From: Candidatus Hydrogenedentota bacterium
GTDB taxonomy: Bacteria > Hydrogenedentota > Hydrogenedentia > Hydrogenedentales > JAEUWI01
Length of the DNA stretch: 39,542 nucleotides
Assembly (NCBI GenBank): GCA_024280935.1
Contig: JAJRPE010000445.1
Span: 1-39,542, forward strand
Direction: 5' to 3'
Positions 34,349 to 39,542 of the stretch are shown here, piece after piece. The notes below the pieces were generated by a model. It searched no databases, was not told where the DNA came from, and worked only from the letters and a program-made list of their open reading frames with translations. The position numbers and the translations under genes are program-made. The number at the start of each line of letters is the position of its first letter. Position 1 is the stretch's first letter.

Positions 34349-34813
34349 GTGGACTTGAAAGAACTCAAAGAACTCGTCAGCTTGCTGGAATCTTCCGAGC
34401 TGTCTGAACTGGAAATAGAAGAAGAAGGCCGTCGGATTCGTCTTACGAAGAAGCCGGACCCCGTTGTCGCACAGGCGGTGGCAATTCCCGCGCCCGCAGC
34501 AGAGCCAGTGGCCGCCGCGCCCCTGCCAGCGGCTGGTCCGCCCGCCGAAGCCACCTTGGCTGATGAGGGCCTGGTTTCTGTGGATTCACCCATGGTGGGC
34601 ACGTTCTACGTGAGTCCTGCGCCGGGTGAGCCTTCCTATGTTCAGGTCGGCGACAGCATTTCGGCCGATCAGACGGTTTGCATCGTCGAAGCCATGAAAA
34701 TCATGAACGAAGTGGCTGCGAAGGTGGCGGGGACGGTAGAGCGCGTCTTGGTGGAAGGTGGCGAACCCGTTGAATTCGGCCAGCCTCTTTTTGCCATTCG
34801 ACCTGCCTCCTGA
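34349..34813 (+). CDS. accB: Biotin carboxyl carrier protein of acetyl-CoA carboxylase
   Basis: 154 residues; the start is GTG 34349, with GGAGGG 8 nt upstream. An N-terminal helix region (LKELKELVSLLESSELSELE) leads into an Ala/Pro-rich linker (about 40-70) and the biotinyl domain, with the biotin-accepting Lys117 in EAMKIMNE. AccB carries carboxybiotin between biotin carboxylase and carboxyltransferase in fatty-acid synthesis. The segment SPMVGTFYVSPAPGE (80-94) includes the thumb loop seen in E. coli-type BCCP. It precedes accC by 19 nt. Confidence 0.96.
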   Translation: MDLKELKELVSLLESSELSELEIEEEGRRIRLTKKPDPVVAQAVAIPAPAAEPVAAAPLPAAGPPAEATLADEGLVSVDSPMVGTFYVSPAPGEPSYVQVGDSISADQTVCIVEAMKIMNEVAAKVAGTVERVLVEGGEPVEFGQPLFAIRPAS

Positions 34814-34832
34814 CGACGAAAGAGCCACCATT

Positions 34833-36176
34833 ATGCTGCGACGCGTACTAATTGCGAACCGGGGTGAGATCGCCGTCCGGATTATTCGGGCATGCCGCGA
34901 AATGGGCATTGTGTCCATTGCGGTGTATTCTACGGCCGATGAGGACTCGCTCCATGCGGCCTTGGCCGACGAGAGCATCTGCATCGGGCCGCCGGAACCG
35001 GCCAAAAGCTACCTTAACATTCCCAGTATCATATCGGCTGCCGAGATTACCGACGCTCAGGGAATCCACCCCGGCTATGGTTTTCTTTCGGAGAGCACCA
35101 AATTCGCCAATATTTGTGCGGATTGCAACATTAAGTTCATCGGACCCTCGCCTGAAGCCATCTCCCTGAGCGGTGACAAGGCCGCCTGCCGTGAGGCGGT
35201 AAAAGCCGCCGGGGTTGTCACGGTTCCCGGTAGTGATGGACTCGTGTCCGACCCCGAGATAGCCCTGAAACTTGCCCAGGAAATCGGGTACCCGATTTTG
35301 GTAAAAGCCGCCGCAGGTGGTGGCGGCAAGGGCATGCGGATGGCCCACAACGATGCCACGCTGAAACACTCCATGACCACGGCCTCGAACGAAGCCCAGG
35401 CGGCCTTTGGCGACGGCGGGGTGTATCTGGAAAAATTTATTGACAACGCCCGGCACGTGGAAGTGCAGGTTCTCGCCGACGAGTACGGCAAGATCGTGAC
35501 GCTGGGCGAGCGCGAATGCAGTATTCAGCGCCGCCATCAAAAGCTGATTGAGGAATCCCCCTCCGCCACGCTTAGCAACTCTCTCCGCTCCAAGATGTTC
35601 AAAGCGGCGATGAAGGCCACCAAAGCCATCAATTACAGCAATGCGGGCACGGTTGAATTTGTGCTGGCTCCCAATGGGCAGTTCTACTTCATTGAGTTTA
35701 ATGCGCGAATTCAGGTGGAGCACCCGGTGACGGAGCAGGTGACGGGAATCGACTTGGTGCGGGAGCAGTTGCGTATCGCATCGGGCGAAGCCCTGGGCTA
35801 CAGCTCTGTGAAGTTGAGCGGGGCGTCTATCGAGGCCCGCATCTACGCGGAGGATCCCGAAAGGAACTTTATGCCCAGCCCGGGTATAATAAAGAGTTGT
35901 CACATGCCTGGGGGACCAGGTGTTCGGGTGGATACCCACATTTTTGCCGGATACGAAGTCCCTCGGTATTACGATTCCCTGCTGGCCAAGGTGATTACCA
36001 CTGGTAAGGATCGGGACCAGGCCATTGAACGCCTGGGTGGTGCATTGGATGAATTCATCGTTGAAGGGGTGAACACGACAGCGAAGCTGTGTGCGCGCAT
36101 AATTCGGGGAGACCGATTCCGACGGGGCGACTTGGGTCCGGATTTGATCAACGAGTATGTGGATATGTCGGGCTGA
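34833..36176 (+). CDS. accC: Biotin carboxylase subunit of acetyl-CoA carboxylase
   Basis: 447 residues from ATG 34833, the start matching the family's MLxRVLIANRGEIAVR opening; the frame is open into accB. ATP-grasp features: K116 (GDKAA), K159, the glycine loop GGGGKGM (162-168), and metal/bicarbonate residues E275, E288, N290 and R292 in FIEFNARIQVEHPVTEQ. Most homologues have Thr after that Asn; here it is Ala. It carboxylates biotin on AccB using ATP and bicarbonate. Length and motifs are standard, so the enzyme should be active. Confidence 0.97.
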   Translation: MLRRVLIANRGEIAVRIIRACREMGIVSIAVYSTADEDSLHAALADESICIGPPEPAKSYLNIPSIISAAEITDAQGIHPGYGFLSESTKFANICADCNIKFIGPSPEAISLSGDKAACREAVKAAGVVTVPGSDGLVSDPEIALKLAQEIGYPILVKAAAGGGGKGMRMAHNDATLKHSMTTASNEAQAAFGDGGVYLEKFIDNARHVEVQVLADEYGKIVTLGERECSIQRRHQKLIEESPSATLSNSLRSKMFKAAMKATKAINYSNAGTVEFVLAPNGQFYFIEFNARIQVEHPVTEQVTGIDLVREQLRIASGEALGYSSVKLSGASIEARIYAEDPERNFMPSPGIIKSCHMPGGPGVRVDTHIFAGYEVPRYYDSLLAKVITTGKDRDQAIERLGGALDEFIVEGVNTTAKLCARIIRGDRFRRGDLGPDLINEYVDMSG

Positions 36177-36252
36177 GCGTCGGTCTTCACAGCGTAGCGG
36201 GTTGCTTTTGTTACAGGGTTCCTTTTCAATGAGGGTTCAGAAAACAATTGAT

Positions 36253-36278
36253 GCGTGGGTGTCAATAGACACGCACGC
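36253..36278. other. Hairpin in the leader of the AmaP-like gene
   Basis: GCGTGGGTGTC and GACACGCACGC pair over 11 positions with one G-G mismatch and loop AATA, 69 nt before the ATG at 36347. No T-run follows. It may be an mRNA stabilising stem or an attenuator between accC and the next gene; the 170-nt gap holds no gene. Confidence 0.4.
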
Positions 36279-36346
36279 CGAGGCGGACTTACGTTCGGCC
36301 CCAACAGGGTGTCTCGCGAACGATTGCTTGAAAAGGAACTAATCCC

Positions 36347-37825
36347 ATGAAACTGTTCATCCTGAAACTGCTGAGTCTTTTCGTGCTGTGCCTCGGCCTG
36401 ATATCCTTGGCCTACAACATCGGATTCGCCCCTGTAACCGATATGGTTGCGCAGATTCCTGATCAACTCGTGGAACTGCAAAACAACCTGCCGGAGTCCG
36501 TCGTACAGGCAAAAGGTGTGTTGGAGATTAAGATTCTCTGGCTGATTGGCTCTATCGTGGCCATCGTTTTTGGCATTTATGGCTTTATGCCCCGTTCTAA
36601 CAAATGGAGAAAGCCGAAAAAGATTTCCTATGACGGCCCCCATGGCTTGGTTCAGATTCAACTCGATACGGTGGAAGAATCCCTCAACCGGGTGCTCGCG
36701 CGCATGCCCGAGGTCAAGAAGATTGATGTGAAGGTCGAGCCACGGGAGGGGGGCCGAAGTGCCCTCATCAAGGCCGATGTCGTGCTCCAGCACCAGGCGG
36801 GCCAGAATGCCCGTGCTATTGCGGGACTCGTAAGCGACTACATCGCTGAAACAGCCACCAAGATGCTTGGTTTGGAGGAACTGGCGACCATAGAGCTGAA
36901 CATTGTGGGGATAAACGTAAACTCCAGAAAATCGAGCAAGGTAATCAGAAAAGAGAGTCTTAGTCACTCGGGCAATGCGCCCGTTGAGTTGCTGGAAGCT
37001 TCCCCAAAACCAATGGTCCTCTCCGCGCCCGGCGAACCCCTTGGCAGCGGTCCCGTTGAGGAGGAGCTGGAGGAGGATGGTGGTGGAGTTGATGCCGCCT
37101 TGGAGGCCAGTGCGGTTGGTTCCGTCGAAGAGGAGTCCAAGCAGGCTGCCGCCCGTTCCGAACTCCTGGAGCCGCTGAGCCTTCATGAACCAGCTGCGGA
37201 GCAGACGGGTGAGCATAAGGAGGCATCGGTGGACCCCGGTCAGGAGGACGATGGCGTGGGGGAGTCCGCTGAGTCCGTAGAGGAAGCGATGCCCGCCATC
37301 GAATCGCCTTCCGTTGATGGCGACGTTGCGAGCGTTCAGGTTGTTCCCGAACCTTTGGGCGATCTGGTCGACGATGACGAGCATGTCGAATCTGGCGCCG
37401 ACGTGACGGTGCCAGAGACGGATGTGGAAGTTCCCGAAACGGACACGCCCACCGACGATCTGGCATCGCCGGAAGAGGCCCCTTCTCCCGCGTCGCCGTG
37501 GGCTCCGCTTGATACGGAACCAGAACCGCAGGTCGAAATGCCCGATGATTTCGATGCGAATAGCTCAATAACGGTGGACTCTGAAGGTGAAGTCGCAGCA
37601 GAGTCGAACGATCCGCTTGAATCGACAGAGGAAGGCGGCGCGACCGATTTTGTGCCTGACGCTGAAGTCGGCGCGAGTGAATCGACCGATTCTATTCTTG
37701 GCGATTTGGCTCCCGAAGGCGAAGAGGCGCTATCGGATAGCGCGCTGGAATCGGATGGCGAAGAAGCTGCATCAGAGGACGAGCCAGCGCAGAGCGAGAA
37801 AAAAAGCTGGGGGTGGTTTAATTAA
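36347..37825 (+). CDS. AmaP/Asp23-like membrane protein with a long acidic tail
   Basis: 492 residues; ATG 36347 with AAGGA about 9 nt upstream. Helices at about 4-24 and 62-81 bracket a 35-residue loop, as in AmaP. Residues 93-192 (ISYDGPHGLVQIQLDTVEES to IELNIVGINV) fit an Asp23/Gls24-like alpha-beta domain. From about 205 to 488 the chain is a disordered, Glu/Asp-rich region (EEELEEDGGG, ETDVEVPETDTPTDD), ending in KKSWGWFN. In Firmicutes AmaP anchors Asp23 to the membrane and is tied to cell-envelope stress. It lies where yqhY, an asp23 paralogue, follows accC in Bacillus, which supports the assignment. The acidic tail is unusual and its role unknown. Confidence 0.7.
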   Translation: MKLFILKLLSLFVLCLGLISLAYNIGFAPVTDMVAQIPDQLVELQNNLPESVVQAKGVLEIKILWLIGSIVAIVFGIYGFMPRSNKWRKPKKISYDGPHGLVQIQLDTVEESLNRVLARMPEVKKIDVKVEPREGGRSALIKADVVLQHQAGQNARAIAGLVSDYIAETATKMLGLEELATIELNIVGINVNSRKSSKVIRKESLSHSGNAPVELLEASPKPMVLSAPGEPLGSGPVEEELEEDGGGVDAALEASAVGSVEEESKQAAARSELLEPLSLHEPAAEQTGEHKEASVDPGQEDDGVGESAESVEEAMPAIESPSVDGDVASVQVVPEPLGDLVDDDEHVESGADVTVPETDVEVPETDTPTDDLASPEEAPSPASPWAPLDTEPEPQVEMPDDFDANSSITVDSEGEVAAESNDPLESTEEGGATDFVPDAEVGASESTDSILGDLAPEGEEALSDSALESDGEEAASEDEPAQSEKKSWGWFN

Positions 37826-38116
37826 TTGTTGAAAAGGGGGAGGATTTTTACCTTTAGCGCATAAGTTAAACCATCAGCTTTGCTGGTGAGGATTCATCAG
37901 GTTCTGCCGTTCCCGCGTTAGTTGTTGGCATTCATACACTGAGCGGTTGCGCTATGTTGTTTTAGTCCCTACGGGACTAGCTGCTTTGGCTTCGTAATCG
38001 GCCCCTTTTTTGGGGGCTTTCTCAAGCCACCTGCACTGCAGGTGGTTGCTGGTTGTTCCTGAACGCAGGAGATATGAATTATCCTCCACACCGGACCGCA
38101 TCGAAAACGCGAAGTC
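37826..38116. repeat. Intergenic cluster of triloop palindromes
   Basis: No gene. CATCAGC-TTT-GCTGGTG (37872-37888, one wobble), TAGTCCC-TAC-GGGACTA (37963-37979, perfect) and CCACCTGC-ACT-GCAGGTGG (38027-38045, perfect 8 bp) share the 3-nt centre plan. GCCCC-TTTTTTG-GGGGC (38001-38017) is a further hairpin with a 7-nt loop, followed by TTT, and might act as a weak terminator. Confidence 0.75.
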
Positions 38117-38476
38117 GTGACCGATAGCCCCCCTGCACTGCCGATTTCGACGCCGACTCCCTGTCCGGCGTGCGGCAGGGCCATTGATACAAAGGATGTG
38201 TTTTGTAGGCATTGTGGTCGGCGACAGAGCCGTTCCAATTCCTGGTACTATCATCCGGTGGGCATCCTCCTTCTCGCCCTTTTTGTGTTGGGTCCTTTCG
38301 CTCTCGGTCTCGTCTGGAAAGCACCCAGGATGGGGCGCGGTGTAAAGTCAACGCTGGTCCTTATCATCGTGGTTTACACGATGGCCACGTTTTATCTCAC
38401 CTATCAAATTGGGATGATAGAGTATCAGGAGTTACAGAAGCTTGGTGATCTTATGAATCAGGTTGGGGGCATCTGA
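38117..38476 (+). CDS. Zinc-ribbon membrane protein of unknown function
   Basis: 119 residues; start GTG 38117 with only a weak ribosome site (AAGTC). Residues 16-35 are a zinc ribbon, [20 protein letters not shown], with two CxxCG knuckles. Two membrane helices follow at about 49-67 and 79-97, then a short helical tail. This plan, a double zinc ribbon ahead of transmembrane segments, is common among small uncharacterised envelope proteins. It precedes hisF by 106 nt on the same strand but has no evident link to histidine synthesis. Confidence 0.75.
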   Translation: MTDSPPALPISTPTPCPACGRAIDTKDVFCRHCGRRQSRSNSWYYHPVGILLLALFVLGPFALGLVWKAPRMGRGVKSTLVLIIVVYTMATFYLTYQIGMIEYQELQKLGDLMNQVGGI

Positions 38477-38582
38477 TTCAGCAACACGGATACAGCCCGG
38501 TTTATACCCTTTTCTGTGGTTTTCCTGCTGGCGGTCATTGATTTCAAACTTCACCTTTCAAATTTCTCCCCCGGAGCAAGAC

Positions 38583-39350
38583 ATGCTAGCTAAACGAATT
38601 ATACCGTGCCTGGATGTGGCCGATGGCCGCGTCGTCAAGGGCGTTCAGTTCCTGGGACTCCGTGATGCGGGCGATCCCGTGGAGATTGCACGGCGCTACG
38701 ACGAAGAAGGTGCCGATGAACTCGTTTTTCTTGATATCCAGGCCTCGACCGACAACCGCAACACCATGCTGGATGTGGTTTCCCGCACCGCCGAGCAGGT
38801 TTTTATGCCCCTGTGTGTTGGGGGCGGCATTCGCAGCCAGGACGACATTCGCCGTATGCTGAACGCCGGTGCGGACAAGGTCTCGATTAACACCCCCGCG
38901 ATTCAGGACCCCGACTTTGTGAACAAGGCAGCAACGCGCTTTGGCTCCCAATGTATTGTGGTCGCCATTGATGCCAAGAAGCAGGAGGACGGCTCTTATA
39001 TCGTGAAGAGTCACGGCGGCCGGGAAGGTGGCCGTGCAACGGCTCTGGAACCCATTGCCTGGGCGAAAGAAGTGGAATCCCGGGGCGCGGGCGAAATCCT
39101 CTTGACGTGCATGGATGCGGATGGCACGAAAAACGGTTACGATATTTCGTTGACCAGCGCCATTGCCGACGCTGTGGGCATTCCCGTTATTGCCAGTGGC
39201 GGCGCGGGGAGCCTGGAACATCTTCGGGAAGCCCTCGTGGAGGGGAAGGCCGACGCGGCGCTGGCGGCCTCCATCTTCCACTTTCGCGAGCACACCATCC
39301 AGGAGGCCCGCGATTACCTTGCAAAACACGGGGTTCCTGTGCGATCCTGA
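38583..39350 (+). CDS. hisF: Imidazole glycerol phosphate synthase, cyclase subunit
   Basis: 255 residues from ATG 38583, with GGAG 7 nt upstream (the frame is open to 38463). Catalytic D11 (IIPCLDV) and D130 (VVAIDAK) match the two acids of the family. GGGIRS (80-85) and IASGGAGS are the phosphate-binding loops of the (beta-alpha)8 barrel. With HisH it converts PRFAR and ammonia into imidazole glycerol phosphate and AICAR, linking histidine and purine synthesis. hisH and hisA are not in the window, so hisF is away from a his operon at least on this side. Length is typical. Confidence 0.97.
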   Translation: MLAKRIIPCLDVADGRVVKGVQFLGLRDAGDPVEIARRYDEEGADELVFLDIQASTDNRNTMLDVVSRTAEQVFMPLCVGGGIRSQDDIRRMLNAGADKVSINTPAIQDPDFVNKAATRFGSQCIVVAIDAKKQEDGSYIVKSHGGREGGRATALEPIAWAKEVESRGAGEILLTCMDADGTKNGYDISLTSAIADAVGIPVIASGGAGSLEHLREALVEGKADAALAASIFHFREHTIQEARDYLAKHGVPVRS

Positions 39351-39364
39351 CTGGCCGCACCGTG

Positions 39365-39532
39365 TGTCCTGTCGTTGGTGAATAAAGCGGCGCCTCTTCC
39401 GTTAACGACAGGACAGCCCATAAGGGACTGACGCGGACCAGTCACCTCCGGTATGGAGGTGGCGCGTGGTTTTATAAATTAATTCTCACGAAAACAAGAT
39501 TACTTAGAGGTCCGTGGCTGTCCTGTTTTTTT
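39365..39532 (+). ncRNA. Putative structured RNA or attenuator downstream of hisF
   Basis: The segment AACGACAGGACA (39404-39415) can pair with TGTCCTGTCGTT (39365-39376, 12 bp, 27-nt loop). The overlapping ACAGGACAGCC (39408-39418) can instead pair with GGCTGTCCTGT (39516-39526, 11 bp), which is followed by TTTTTTT to 39532. The two folds exclude each other. Inside the second fold are CACCTCC-GGTAT-GGAGGTG (39443-39461), ACGCG/CGCGT (39431-39435, 39463-39467) and CGGACC/GGTCCG (39434-39439, 39509-39514; the last two compete). This suits a riboswitch-like leader or small RNA ending in a terminator. It matches no class I can name; the strand is chosen from the T-run, and the gene it would control lies beyond the window. 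Confidence 0.5.
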
Positions 39533-39542
39533 GGCGAATAAA

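Noticed and set aside
35969-37384. 471-codon minus-strand open frame
   Set aside because: Shadow running across the end of accC and the acidic-tail gene; both plus-strand genes are well supported.
39365-39532. 6S RNA, T-box leader or SRP RNA
   Set aside because: No symmetric central bubble as in 6S, no AGGGTGGNACCGCG T-box sequence, and no SRP Alu or GGTC/GGAA signature.

Overview
The window is a chromosomal stretch of a moderately GC-rich, free-living, Gram-negative-type bacterium. Three formylglycine sulfatases with export signals, a right-handed beta-helix pectinase-like protein, an ECF sigma factor and many intergenic palindromes point to the PVC/Planctomycetota-Hydrogenedentota kind of lineage. 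No rRNA or single-copy marker in the window settles this, so the placement is an inference. I see no tRNA or rRNA gene, CRISPR array, transposase, integrase or phage gene.

Layout. 1-1181 (minus): start of an ECF sigma factor, and a Cys-rich SEC-C protein whose 3' end is cut by a repeat. 1299-11968: a polysaccharide-desulfation region with sulfatases at 1299-2780 (+), 3011-4522 (-) and 10346-11968 (+), the last abutting a beta-helix glycan-active protein (9107-10345). A 1405-residue SNF2-family ATPase (4771-8988) sits among them. 12396-14726 (+): a lone PrpD-like dehydratase and a HEPN/MNT pair. 14736-17354 (minus): an AAC(3)-like acetyltransferase coupled by ATGA to a SMUG1-type uracil-DNA glycosylase, and a membrane protein. 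17759-19024 (+): a short GspE/PilB ATPase. 19346-21082 (minus): a PabB-PabC fusion. 21484-26046 (minus): a housekeeping operon tyrA-tmk-holB-ricT-tatD with overlapping start/stop codons. 26430-26768 (+): a PadR regulator with a clear promoter. 27117-28479 (minus): a small putative metal-handling cluster. 29196-32003 (+): an O-antigen-ligase-like protein. 32634-37825 (+): Xaa-Pro peptidase, efp, accB, accC and an AmaP/Asp23-like membrane protein, the same order as yqhT-efp-accB-accC-yqhY in Bacillus. 38117-39350 (+): a zinc-ribbon membrane protein and hisF. 39365-39532: a probable structured RNA or attenuator with mutually exclusive stems.

The most unusual signal is not a gene. Nearly every intergenic region holds short perfect palindromes built on one plan: two complementary arms of 4-13 bp around a central trinucleotide (GAA/TTC, GTT/AAC, GGA/TCC, AGA/TCT, TAC, ACT, TTT, CGC). 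Arm sequences differ from copy to copy while pairing is kept. Some carry a shared GTGCCAC flank, some form nested or head-to-head inverted sets (32386-32539, 28812-29020), and one seems to have truncated the SEC-C gene at 393. No U-tract follows them, so they do not look like ordinary terminators.
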